From JACKOD01 sp041591635 (GTDB lineage Bacteria; Pseudomonadota; Gammaproteobacteria; Pseudomonadales; Oleiphilaceae): a stretch of DNA of 32,458 nucleotides. Under the pieces are notes generated by a model. It saw nothing but the letters and a program-made list of their open reading frames with translations, was not told the origin of the DNA and made no database searches. Below, piece after piece: positions 1 through 7,763 of the stretch. The DNA lies in contig JBFHRO010000008.1 of the NCBI GenBank assembly GCA_041591635.1, forward strand, positions 1 through 32,458, given 5' to 3'. Every line of letters begins with the position of its first letter. Within the stretch, counting starts at the first letter, position 1. The position numbers and the translations under genes were made by a program.

Positions 1-113
1 AAAAAAGCCATCATGGCCGTAGCAAAGTCGGCAAACGCCACTTTCCACGCCCCTCCGTGATGCGGGTTATAGCGCTTTATCCGACGAACAATGACGGGTT
101 GGTTTTCTTCCAC
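1..113 (-). CDS. motB: MotB flagellar stator protein, N-terminal fragment
   Basis: MotB is the peptidoglycan-anchored half of the proton-driven flagellar stator. Only the first 37 codons lie in the window; the rest runs off the left edge. The visible part ends in W23-KVAFADFATAMMAFF, the start of the single MotB membrane helix. D29 matches the proton-carrying aspartate (D32 in E. coli). The start is GTG at 113-111: an in-frame TGA lies three codons upstream and no ATG is available before the helix. It follows motA on the same strand after 89 bases, the usual motAB order. The family assignment is firm because the helix motif is diagnostic; the C-terminal OmpA-like domain cannot be seen. Confidence 0.9.
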   Translation of the reverse strand, partial: MEENQPVIVRRIKRYNPHHGGAWKVAFADFATAMMAF

Positions 114-202
114 GACGACTCAAATCACAAAGGGTTGCAGCCAGCAGACACAGAGGGGTTCCCGCTCGAAACAGGATACGCCCAGCTTCAGATCACACCA
201 AA

Positions 203-1054
203 CTACCGGGCGCGCACATAATCGTTAAGTTCCTGAAAGCTTGGGCGCACCTCAAAATTCAATGCCTTGCGTCCAAACTCCACGGCCATTTGCGGTGCCA
301 GCCCTCCCATGGTGGCAAGAATACTCACCTTGACGCACTCCAATGCCTTGATTTCGCTGGTCACCATGGATTCCATGGCGGTAGACAAAGGCCCGACAAA
401 ACCGTAGGCCAGCAGAATCCCAAAGAAGGTTCCCACCAGGGCGGCGGCCACATGCTGGCCAATCATGGCGGGCGGCCCGCCCAGGGCCTGCATGGTGATC
501 ACGATTCCCAGCACGGCCGCCACAATTCCAAAGCCCGGCAGAGCATCGGCCACCTTATGTACCGCATGGGCTGGATGTTGCAACTCAGTCAGGCGGCTTT
601 CGATCTCAAGGTCCATCAATCCCTCAAGCTCGTGCGGCGCCATGTTGCCGGTGCTGATAATACGCATGTAATCGGTCACAAATTCGATAAGGGGTTCAAT
701 GGCCAGCACAGCCGGGTATTTCATGAAGATCTCACTGGCCTTCGGATCGTCCACATCCGCCTCAATGGACATCACACCCTGGCGCCGCGCCTTGTCGAAG
801 ATGTCGTGCATCAGGCTCAACAAGTCCATGTACAAGGCTTTGTTGTAGCGATCGCCCAGAAAGACCTTCGGAATGGCAACAAACACCGCTTTTATGGTGT
901 GCACCGAGTTGGAAATAATGAACCCGCCCAAGGCGGCTCCGCCAATAATAAGCACCTCGAACGGCTGCCAAAGGGCGACCAGTTCGCCGTGCGAGAGCAC
1001 ATACCCCCCCAGCACGCTGGCAATGACGATGATGGAACCCAGAAGAATGGTCAT
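203..1054 (-). CDS. motA: MotA flagellar motor stator protein
   Basis: MotA is the inner-membrane stator subunit that, with MotB, turns proton flow into torque on FliG. The 283 residues match the E. coli protein closely in length. The family's functional residues fall at the E. coli numbers: R90 and E98 in the cytoplasmic loop that touches FliG, and the prolines P173 and P222 by the channel. Four membrane segments are visible, at about 3-22, 34-50, 172-191 and 200-222. The start is ATG at 1054-1052; no strong Shine-Dalgarno sequence is seen. motB follows 89 bases downstream. It is divergent from the HDOD gene across about 297 bases. The rest of the flagellar regulon is not in the window. Confidence 0.97.
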   Translation of the reverse strand: MTILLGSIIVIASVLGGYVLSHGELVALWQPFEVLIIGGAALGGFIISNSVHTIKAVFVAIPKVFLGDRYNKALYMDLLSLMHDIFDKARRQGVMSIEADVDDPKASEIFMKYPAVLAIEPLIEFVTDYMRIISTGNMAPHELEGLMDLEIESRLTELQHPAHAVHKVADALPGFGIVAAVLGIVITMQALGGPPAMIGQHVAAALVGTFFGILLAYGFVGPLSTAMESMVTSEIKALECVKVSILATMGGLAPQMAVEFGRKALNFEVRPSFQELNDYVRAR

Positions 1055-1101
1055 AGTGATACAAAGTCAATCATGAGTCTGTGAACAATGGGTGTGTCTA
1101 T

Positions 1102-1147
1102 TAATGGTAATGGGCTGCGCCCGGTAATGGTAATGGGCTGCGCCCGG
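1102..1147. repeat. Two perfect tandem copies of a 23-base unit
   Basis: Units at 1102-1124 and 1125-1147 are identical. Each begins TAATGGTAAT and ends in the small inverted repeat GGGCTGCGCCC plus GG. It lies in the 297-base divergent region between motA and the HDOD gene, which holds no gene that I can support. Confidence 0.95.
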
Positions 1148-1186
1148 GCCATCGCCTGCGGCACGGGGCTCAACTGCCTGACTTTT

Positions 1187-1212
1187 TACAAAAGCGAATC
1201 GCCCGCCGACAA
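1187..1212 (+). promoter_or_regulatory. Possible flagellar sigma-28 (FliA) promoter
   Basis: TACAAAAG (1187-1194) and GCCGACAA (1205-1212) are separated by 10 bases. This resembles the FliA pattern TAAAGTTT-N11-GCCGATAA, with one base less spacing and several mismatches. It points toward the HDOD gene 140 bases downstream. The match is partial and could be chance. Confidence 0.2.
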
Positions 1213-1351
1213 TAACAGGCTATTCTTAGGACAGCCTGCTGATATGCAACGGCCCTCAATGCTTCTTAAGTTAAGCCTAAATATTACAAACGAACAACCA
1301 CTTATGTGACCTTATGGCTCACCGGCGTCGACAGGGTTTTGAAAAATAGCC

Positions 1352-3184
1352 ATGGCATCTGCAAAGACACGTGAAACACCCCAGGAATGGTCGGCTTTTT
1401 TTGCTGCGCTCACTTTGCCCTCGCCCTCCAGCATTGGCGACCGCATCCAGAAGCTTCTGCGTACCTCCGACACCTCGTATGCGCACCTGGCGCAGGAAAT
1501 CCAGCTTGACCCGGTGATTGCGTTCAAGGTGATGCGTGCAGCCAATGTCTCGGCAAACAACACGGCCGAGGGCAGCAAGACCCTGGATCACGCCATCAGC
1601 ATGATCGGGCTGGACCACCTTAAAACCCTGACCCAACCCAATCCGCCCGCCACCCGCATTCTGTTGCCGGGGTATTTTACGGCGCTAAGCACCAGCGTGC
1701 TGGCCGCCGCCCTGGCGCGCAAAATCGCCGAGCGCCGCAAGCCGGCACAGGTGGAAGACATCAAATGGGCTGCCCTGTTTTACGGCGCGCCACTGTGGTA
1801 CCTGGCTCAGTTTGCAGGCGATCAGATGCAGCAACTGCACGCGGACATCACCCAGGACTTTGCCCCGGCCAAAGCGGCCAGCGAGCGGATTTTTGGCTGT
1901 ACGCTGGACGAGATTCTGCGCACCCTCGTGCGTGCCCTGGACATGCCGCAACTGGTCAGAGAGTGCTGGAATGGCGAACATCAACCCGGCCCGCGTGACT
2001 GGATTCGTCTGGCGCATCACGTTCATACGCCGCTGGCGCAACTGCAAGAGCAGCGGGATCTGAGCCTGAAGCTCAATCAGCCGGCTTTTTGTGTGATCCT
2101 CGCCAACCGGCTCGCCAGCTATGCCATGGAAGACTGGTACAGCCGGGGCACGCTCAGAATGCAGAAAGCAATGGCGGCGTACCTTGGCGCCAGCCTGGTC
2201 GACGTCATTCGCATGACGCACGAATGTGCCGCCGAGGCTTCATCGAGTCACCCGTTCCCCTTGATCCTGCTGCCGGCCATGCGTCTGTTTCTGCCGCCCG
2301 CACTGCGCCAGAAACGTGAAGCCACGGCCGAGGCTTTGCCAGCTCAAACTCAAACACCGGCGCCAATGGCCAGTACCAAAACCTCAGAAATACCGGCACC
2401 CGCAGTGGCCAGCCCCAAGCCGGCGGAGGTTGTCACGACACCGCCAGCAGCAACCGCGGCGATTGAAACACCGAAGGCGGCCGCAGCCGATCCCGTGGCA
2501 ACCGAACCCGCCCCCAAACCGCCGGCCAGGGCGGTGGCACCCAATCAAACGCCCCGGCCTGACCCCATCACCCCGGCTTCCCGGCCAACCATCATCAAAC
2601 CCGTGCCTGTCGAACTGCCGGAGGCCGCCTTGCGCGGCAACCCCGACTTGTTCCAGGAACTCACCGGCATCATGCTCAATCATCCCGAAGAGTTCGCCGA
2701 CATGCATGAGCTCATGAACGCGGCGGTTCAGGGAATCGCCTACGGCCTTGGGCTAAAGCGGGTACTTGCGCTGCTGGTAAACACCCGGCAAACCCGGCTG
2801 AAAACCTACTATCACGCCGGCATTCGCAAAAAGCCGGAGCTTGCAGGGCTTGAAATCGACCTGGGCAAGGTCTCGATCTTCAACAAGCTGATCGAGAAAG
2901 CCGCGAGCATCTGGGTAAAACCCGACAGCAGCAAGCAGATCTGGAACATGATTCCCGCCAGCCTCAAAATCACTGCGGGGGCCAAAGAGTTCTTTTTGAT
3001 GTCGATTTACGTCAACAACAAACCCATTGCGGTTTTTTATGCCGATCACTGGGGCGGCAAGGGCGGCATGACCGAGGGTGACTACCGGCAATTCAAGCAC
3101 CTCTGTACCGCGACCGCCCAGTGCCTGGCCAGCATGCTCATCAACAAAACCACCAGAGCCGCACCGGCCAATGCGCAACCCTAG
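1352..3184 (+). CDS. HDOD-domain protein with C-terminal GAF-like region
   Basis: HDOD proteins are non-catalytic relatives of HD phosphohydrolases that act in signalling; the partner of this one is unknown. In the 610 residues, an HDOD domain spans about 20-230, with the typical run of residues 42-92 (LAQEIQLDPVIAFKVMRAAN and on to AISMIGLDHL). A Pro/Ala-rich linker covers about 325-420. Residues 430-600 look like a GAF-type sensor domain (GIAYGLGLKRVLALLVN early, NNKPIAVFYADHWG late). An in-frame TAG two codons upstream fixes ATG 1352 or a later start; no clear Shine-Dalgarno is seen. It lies between motA and rhdA, as PA4955 does in P. aeruginosa from memory. A motility or surface-sensing role is inference from position only. 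Confidence 0.8.
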   Translation: MASAKTRETPQEWSAFFAALTLPSPSSIGDRIQKLLRTSDTSYAHLAQEIQLDPVIAFKVMRAANVSANNTAEGSKTLDHAISMIGLDHLKTLTQPNPPATRILLPGYFTALSTSVLAAALARKIAERRKPAQVEDIKWAALFYGAPLWYLAQFAGDQMQQLHADITQDFAPAKAASERIFGCTLDEILRTLVRALDMPQLVRECWNGEHQPGPRDWIRLAHHVHTPLAQLQEQRDLSLKLNQPAFCVILANRLASYAMEDWYSRGTLRMQKAMAAYLGASLVDVIRMTHECAAEASSSHPFPLILLPAMRLFLPPALRQKREATAEALPAQTQTPAPMASTKTSEIPAPAVASPKPAEVVTTPPAATAAIETPKAAAADPVATEPAPKPPARAVAPNQTPRPDPITPASRPTIIKPVPVELPEAALRGNPDLFQELTGIMLNHPEEFADMHELMNAAVQGIAYGLGLKRVLALLVNTRQTRLKTYYHAGIRKKPELAGLEIDLGKVSIFNKLIEKAASIWVKPDSSKQIWNMIPASLKITAGAKEFFLMSIYVNNKPIAVFYADHWGGKGGMTEGDYRQFKHLCTATAQCLASMLINKTTRAAPANAQP

Positions 3185-3223
3185 CCAATGCTGCCTTGCG
3201 CACTTAGGAATGCGCGCGGTTTC

Positions 3224-3232
3224 TGTTATGAT
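3224..3232 (+). promoter_or_regulatory. Extended -10 promoter element before rhdA
   Basis: TGTTATGAT matches the extended -10 pattern TGnTATAAT with one mismatch, 35 bases before the rhdA start. No good -35 hexamer stands at the right spacing, as is common for extended -10 promoters. It could drive rhdA and the closely following psd. Confidence 0.4.
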
Positions 3233-3266
3233 GACGTCCCCCAGGCCACCCCGGTAACGAATCGCC

Positions 3267-4091
3267 ATGACGACCCCTGCGACGGATTTTCCCCTGCTTC
3301 TGGAACCCGAAGCCCTTGAACCGCTCCTGCAGCATCCGCAGCTGCTGATCATCGACCTGTGCAATACCGATGGCTACCGCGCCGGGCATATTCCCGGTGC
3401 CATTCATATTCCGCCAGCACTTACCCAGGCAGGCCAGCCGCCGGCACCCGGCGCCCTGCCTGGCAAGGAACGCCTCGAACAGCTGTTTGGCCAGATCGGC
3501 TTAACGCCAGACCATCAGGTGATCATTTATGACGACGAGGGTGGCGGCTGGGCAGGCCGGTTTGCCTGGATGCTTGATTCAATCGGCCACAGCCGCTACA
3601 GCGTGCTCAACGGTGGCATGATTGCCTGGATTGGTGAGGGTCGGCCGGTTTCCCGAGACATCCCGCCGCTGACGCCGCGCCAGCTCACGCTGACCATCGA
3701 CCGGCGCCCCACCGCCACGCTCAGGGAAGTGATGGCTTCACTGGACGATCCCCACACCCAAATATGGGATGCACGATCAGCGCAGGAATATCTCGGCCAG
3801 AAGGTATTTGCGGCCAAAGGGGGTCATATCCCCGGTGCAGTTAACCTCGAATGGACCCAGGCCATGAACCCGGCCAACCACTTTCGCATGAAAGATGCCG
3901 AGTCGCTTCGTAAAACCCTGGCCACGCTGGGAATCACCCCTGACAAACGCATTATTACTCACTGCCAGACCCATCACCGCTCGGGCTATACCTACCTGGT
4001 TGCCAAGGTGCTGGGCTTCCCCGAGGTGCAAGCCTATGCCGGCTCCTGGGCCGAATGGGGCAATCACCCCGACACCCCTGTGGAATCCTGA
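3267..4091 (+). CDS. rhdA: Thiosulfate sulfurtransferase (tandem-rhodanese, RhdA type)
   Basis: This enzyme moves sulfane sulfur from donors such as thiosulfate onto cyanide or other acceptors through a cysteine persulfide. The 274 residues hold two rhodanese domains, an inactive one at about 10-130 and a catalytic one at about 150-270. The active-site loop is HCQTHHRSG with C233 as the persulfide cysteine. To my knowledge this same loop defines the RhdA group of Azotobacter and Pseudomonas, unlike the CRKGVT loop of mitochondrial rhodanese. There is no signal peptide, so it should be cytoplasmic. psd begins 63 bases downstream on the same strand, probably as one transcript. Confidence 0.93.
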   Translation: MTTPATDFPLLLEPEALEPLLQHPQLLIIDLCNTDGYRAGHIPGAIHIPPALTQAGQPPAPGALPGKERLEQLFGQIGLTPDHQVIIYDDEGGGWAGRFAWMLDSIGHSRYSVLNGGMIAWIGEGRPVSRDIPPLTPRQLTLTIDRRPTATLREVMASLDDPHTQIWDARSAQEYLGQKVFAAKGGHIPGAVNLEWTQAMNPANHFRMKDAESLRKTLATLGITPDKRIITHCQTHHRSGYTYLVAKVLGFPEVQAYAGSWAEWGNHPDTPVES

Positions 4092-4154
4092 GTCTGCCAG
4101 TGCTGTTTACGGAAATAACACTTACCTTGCCACACAGAAAGGACACCCTCACGC

Positions 4155-5015
4155 ATGTTTCTCGATAACCTCTTTGTCATCAGCCAGTACCTTACACCGC
4201 AGCATGCGCTCTCGCGCGCCATTGGCATGCTGGCTGACAGCCGCCACCCCATGATCAAGGACACCTTTATCAACTGGTTTGCGCAACGCTATCAGGTCAA
4301 CCTTGGTGAAGCCCTGCGTGAGAACCCGCGCGACTATCACAGCTTTAATGACTTTTTCACCCGTGAACTCAAGCCCGGGGCACGCACCATTGCCGCAGGC
4401 GAACAGGTGCTGGCCTGCCCGGTAGACGGGGCTGTCAGTCAGCTGGGTGATATCGAATACGGCCAGATTTTTCAGGCCAAGGGACACAGCTTCAGTGTCA
4501 TTGACTTGCTGGGCGGCAGCATGGAGCGTGCCAAACCCTTCATGGGCGGCAAATTTGCCACCATCTACCTCTCTCCCAAGGACTACCACCGCATTCACAT
4601 GCCGCTGACAGGTACCCTCAGGGAAATGATTTACGTGCCGGGCAAGCTGTTTTCGGTCAATCCCCTCACCGCCGAAAACGTACCGCGTCTGTTCGCCCGC
4701 AATGAGCGCCTGGTGACCATCTTCGACACCCAGGTCGGGCCGGTTGCCATTGTATTGGTGGGTGCCATGATAGTTGCGGCCATTGAAACCGTTTGGTCAG
4801 GCCAGGTAGCGCCGCCCACTCGCACACTCAAAACCACCCGCTACGACAACCAGCAGCCTGTGTGCCTCAATAAAGGCGAAGAAATGGGGCGCTTCAAGCT
4901 GGGCTCAACCGTGGTGCTGGCCTTTGGGCCCGATGCCATTGCCTGGGATAAAGACCTGGCGCCCGCCGCCTCGGTTCGTCTTGGTCAGCCGCTGGCCCAT
5001 GTTTGCCAGAAATAG
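4155..5015 (+). CDS. psd: Phosphatidylserine decarboxylase proenzyme
   Basis: Psd converts phosphatidylserine to phosphatidylethanolamine, the main phospholipid of Gram-negative membranes. The 286-residue proenzyme has the self-cleavage motif L249-G250-S251-T252. The chain is cut between G250 and S251, and S251 becomes the pyruvoyl group of the short alpha chain. Upstream landmarks of the long chain, such as HSFNDFFTRELKPGAR and DYHRIHMP, are intact, so the enzyme should be functional. AAAGGA lies 11 bases before the ATG. It follows rhdA and converges on mdlB with only 19 bases between the stops; I see no clear terminator there. Confidence 0.97.
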   Translation: MFLDNLFVISQYLTPQHALSRAIGMLADSRHPMIKDTFINWFAQRYQVNLGEALRENPRDYHSFNDFFTRELKPGARTIAAGEQVLACPVDGAVSQLGDIEYGQIFQAKGHSFSVIDLLGGSMERAKPFMGGKFATIYLSPKDYHRIHMPLTGTLREMIYVPGKLFSVNPLTAENVPRLFARNERLVTIFDTQVGPVAIVLVGAMIVAAIETVWSGQVAPPTRTLKTTRYDNQQPVCLNKGEEMGRFKLGSTVVLAFGPDAIAWDKDLAPAASVRLGQPLAHVCQK

Positions 5016-5034
5016 CGCCTTTGCTCGTATCCTT

Positions 5035-6852
5035 CTATCCTGAAGGCTCTTGCGGGAAATGCGATGCCAGCGCCTGTAACTGATACAGGTGCTGGTACAA
5101 GCCCGGACGCTGGATCAAATCAGCGTGATCCCCCTGCTGCACCAGTCGCCCCTGATGCAGCACCAGAATCTGATCCGCATCCTTGATGGTTGCCAGCCGA
5201 TGCGCAATGACCAGCGAGGTGATCTTGCCGCGCAGTGCGCGCAGGGTTTGCAGCACCCGTTGCTCGGTGGCACTGTCGATACTGGCGGTAGCCTCGTCCA
5301 GCACCAGGATTTCCGGCTTGCGTGCCAGCGCCCGCGCCAGCGACAGCAACTGCTTTTGGCCGGTTGACAAGGGAAAGCCGTTTTCCCCCAAAAGCGTGTC
5401 ATACCCGTGGGGCATATCTTGCACAAAAACCGCGAACTGAGCGGCCTCTGCCGCCGCCACCACCGACTCGAACGGCAAGGACAAACCCAGACGTATGTTG
5501 TCGGCCACCGAGGCATTGAGAATCAGCGCATCCTGCTGCACCACTGCAATATGCCGGCGTAATTGCGCCTCGCCAAACCGGTTCAGTGGCACCCCCGCCA
5601 ACACAATGTCTCCTTGCGTCAACGGATAAAAGCGCAACATCAAATTGGCCAGCGTACTCTTGCCACTGCCGGTATGCCCGACCAGCGCGTAACAATGCCC
5701 GCGCGGCACGCTAAAGGAAACCTCATGAATCACCGGGTGAATGCCATCATAACTAAAGGAAACCCGTTCAAAAGCGACAGCAGGCGAGGCATCCGCCAGG
5801 CTGGCGGCGCCGGTCACGGCCACACCCGCCTCGATGCCTTGCGGCTCATCCATCAAGGCAAACACCCGCTGGCCCGCCACCAGCGATTGCTGCAGCAAAT
5901 TCAGCCGCTGCGTCATTTCAATCAAGGGTTCGGTGAAACGCCCGAGATAGGCGATAAACACATAGAGCACACCGATCTCGCCCGCTGAACCCTCAAGAAA
6001 CGCCAGCCCAAAAAGGCCCAACAAGGCGGCCAGTATCAGCATGCTGACAAGATCGATAAACGCCCGCAGCAACAGGCCATCAAGGCGCACACTGCGTCGA
6101 CGGGTGGTGAAGTGGGCCGTTACCAGATCGGTGAAGCGCGCGCGAAAACGGCGCTCCTGGTTAAAGATTTGCAGGGTTCCCATGGCCTGCAAGGCTTCAC
6201 TGAGATGCGCGTTGATATCGCCCAGCAAGGCCCGCGCCTTTTGAAACAGCGGCGCGCTGAGGCGCTTGTAGCACCCCATGGCACCCAAGGTTACCGGCAC
6301 CAGAACCAGCGCCAGCAACATGAGCTGTACATCGAGCAACGCCATGGCAATGAAGATGCAGACCAGCAAAAACAGGTTCTGCATCGCGTTGACAATGACA
6401 TTCACAAACAGCTCTTTCACCGCCTCGGTGTCATTGGTGATGCGTGAAATCAAAGCTCCGGTGGCGCTGCGATCAAAAAACGCCAATGGCAGGGCAATGA
6501 CCCTGGCGAACAGGTCGATTCGTACCCGAGCTACCACCTCCAGCGCCAAACCGGAAAACAGCAGCGCCTGACGGTATTTCAGCGCGGCAGCAACGCCCAT
6601 GATCGTCAAATAGCCCAACGCCAGAAACAGCGCCTGTTGTGGTAAAAACTGCTGCGCTACCAGCTGGTCGTCGATGAAGTGCTTGATCAGCACCGGCCCC
6701 ACGAGGTCTGCCGCCGTTGCCGCCAAGAGCATGATCAGGCCAATCAGCCAACGCGAACGACGACCGCGGGTATAGGCAAGCAACCGTGCCAGTACGTGCC
6801 TGTCTCTCATGGTATTCGGCACGGCGGCCACATTCTCACCCGATGAATTCAA
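5035..6852 (-). CDS. mdlB: MdlB-like ABC exporter half-transporter
   Basis: This is a fused membrane plus ATPase subunit of a multidrug-type ABC exporter and probably pairs with the MdlA-like protein at 7764-9524. An N-terminal six-helix domain (about 35-330) is followed by the ATPase domain: Walker A GHTGSGKS (392-399), signature LSTGQ (495-499), Walker B ILVLDE (515-520) with catalytic E520, and H-loop IAHR. The signature is not the standard LSGGQ; E. coli MdlB has LSVGQKQLL at this place as I recall it. The frame opens at TTG 6852, six bases after AAGGG; ATG 6810 is a later option giving 591 residues. A terminator-like hairpin lies 28 bases upstream. The exported substrate cannot be read from sequence. 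Confidence 0.88.
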   Translation of the reverse strand: MNSSGENVAAVPNTMRDRHVLARLLAYTRGRRSRWLIGLIMLLAATAADLVGPVLIKHFIDDQLVAQQFLPQQALFLALGYLTIMGVAAALKYRQALLFSGLALEVVARVRIDLFARVIALPLAFFDRSATGALISRITNDTEAVKELFVNVIVNAMQNLFLLVCIFIAMALLDVQLMLLALVLVPVTLGAMGCYKRLSAPLFQKARALLGDINAHLSEALQAMGTLQIFNQERRFRARFTDLVTAHFTTRRRSVRLDGLLLRAFIDLVSMLILAALLGLFGLAFLEGSAGEIGVLYVFIAYLGRFTEPLIEMTQRLNLLQQSLVAGQRVFALMDEPQGIEAGVAVTGAASLADASPAVAFERVSFSYDGIHPVIHEVSFSVPRGHCYALVGHTGSGKSTLANLMLRFYPLTQGDIVLAGVPLNRFGEAQLRRHIAVVQQDALILNASVADNIRLGLSLPFESVVAAAEAAQFAVFVQDMPHGYDTLLGENGFPLSTGQKQLLSLARALARKPEILVLDEATASIDSATEQRVLQTLRALRGKITSLVIAHRLATIKDADQILVLHQGRLVQQGDHADLIQRPGLYQHLYQLQALASHFPQEPSG

Positions 6853-6875
6853 CCTTTACCCTTGCATCAATGAAT

Positions 6876-6889
6876 GATCAAAAAAGGCG
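6876..6889. repeat. 14-base direct repeat, left copy flanking the Uma2 gene
   Basis: GATCAAAAAAGGCG here and GACCAAAAAAGGCG at 7692-7705 differ by one base and bracket an 816-base segment with the Uma2 gene. The shared A-run makes chance similarity possible. Confidence 0.5.
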
Positions 6890-6899
6890 GCAAGCCGCC
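6880..6899 (-). terminator. Rho-independent terminator just upstream of mdlB
   Basis: Read on the minus strand, GGCGG-CTTG-CCGCC is followed by six T. It would stop minus-strand transcripts arriving from the mdlA side 28 bases before the mdlB start. No minus-strand gene ends nearby, so it may be an attenuator or insulate mdlB from upstream read-through. Confidence 0.6.
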
Positions 6900-7062
6900 C
6901 GAAAATGATTGCGCCAAGTCTTGGGCATCGAGAAACTAGAGCATAACGCCGCATTAGGCCCCGCGCCACTTCGCGGGCGCAAGCAACGGATCGAATTTCG
7001 GTGGTCGCTTCCGCCCGAGAAGAGTAGGATTTATGCCTAACAGACAAAGGTTGGGAGAGTCC

Positions 7063-7101
7063 ATGGACCACACTCAAACCAAGCCCACTCAGCTGGAGTA
7101 G
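7063..7101 (+). CDS. Possible 12-codon leader ORF before the Uma2 gene
   Basis: ATG 7063 opens a 12-residue frame, MDHTQTKPTQLE, closing at TAG 7099-7101, three bases before the Uma2 start. GGGAGAG lies just upstream as a possible Shine-Dalgarno sequence. The GGAG that serves the Uma2 ATG overlaps the end of this frame, so the two could be translationally coupled. It is too short to judge by coding content. Confidence 0.2.
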   Translation: MDHTQTKPTQLE

Positions 7102-7104
7102 CGA

Positions 7105-7656
7105 ATGGAAGCCAGAAAACTGAATACCTTCGAGAACCTGCTAACCGCTTTACAGACCGACGAGCGCCAGGAGCTGATCAACGGCGAAATCATCAAGCGT
7201 CCCATGGCTCGATTCGAACATGGGTCGGTGCAGGGCGATATCGTTGCCGAATTGGCGCCTTACAAAAGAGCCAAGGGGCCGGGTGGATGGTGGATAGCCA
7301 CTGAAATCAGTGTGCGATATGGTGACCACAACTGCCCGTCCCATGATTTGGCGGGCTGGCGCAAAGAGCGCGTGATCGAACGGCCGACAGGCGTGATGGC
7401 GATCAGCCCCGACTGGGTGTGTGAGATAACCTCTCCCGGCCATGAAAAGAAAGACTACCTGGATATCTTTCTCCTGCTCCAGAAATACCAGGTTCCCCAT
7501 TACTGGATTATCAGCCCCGAGGATAGGTCGCTAATCGCCTATAGACTGGTCGATGGCAAATACGCGGTGATTGAAGCGGTGGATCACGCCGTCGGCAAGG
7601 TAAGAATTGAACCCTTTTCGCAGGTTGAGTTCGATTTAAGCTACCTGTTTGAGTAG
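7105..7656 (+). CDS. Uma2-family PD-(D/E)XK nuclease-like protein
   Basis: Uma2 (DUF820) proteins have a restriction-endonuclease-like fold; their cellular job is mostly unknown. The 183 residues show the family pattern: ELINGEII at about 23-30, an aspartate D81 before the core, E107 in CEITSPG, K115/K116 after it, and QKYQVPHYWIISP at about 126-138. The nuclease residues therefore look intact. The start is ATG 7105 with GGAG six bases upstream. It sits alone on the plus strand between the minus-strand mdlA and mdlB genes, which are normally adjacent. This suggests an acquired gene. Uma2 genes are often scattered and horizontally moved, but I see no transposase or att site. Confidence 0.85.
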   Translation: MEARKLNTFENLLTALQTDERQELINGEIIKRPMARFEHGSVQGDIVAELAPYKRAKGPGGWWIATEISVRYGDHNCPSHDLAGWRKERVIERPTGVMAISPDWVCEITSPGHEKKDYLDIFLLLQKYQVPHYWIISPEDRSLIAYRLVDGKYAVIEAVDHAVGKVRIEPFSQVEFDLSYLFE

Positions 7657-7691
7657 CCTTAGACCCGGTCATCGACGACTCATCAATCAAA

Positions 7692-7705
7692 GACCAAAAA
7701 AGGCG
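7692..7705. repeat. 14-base direct repeat, right copy flanking the Uma2 gene
   Basis: This is the partner of the copy at 6876-6889, 13 of 14 bases identical. It lies between the Uma2 stop and the mdlA stop. On the minus strand it ends in a six-T run after a GC-rich stretch, so it may also act in terminating mdlA transcripts. Confidence 0.5.
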
Positions 7706-7763
7706 CCGGCCGGGGTATCGCCACCGCCGAAATAACGTGCAGTTTTTTGGAAATGCTTACCGC

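Noticed and set aside
290..1084. 264-codon plus-strand open frame
   Set aside because: It is antisense to motA, which has all its functional residues. The translation is low-complexity and His-rich.
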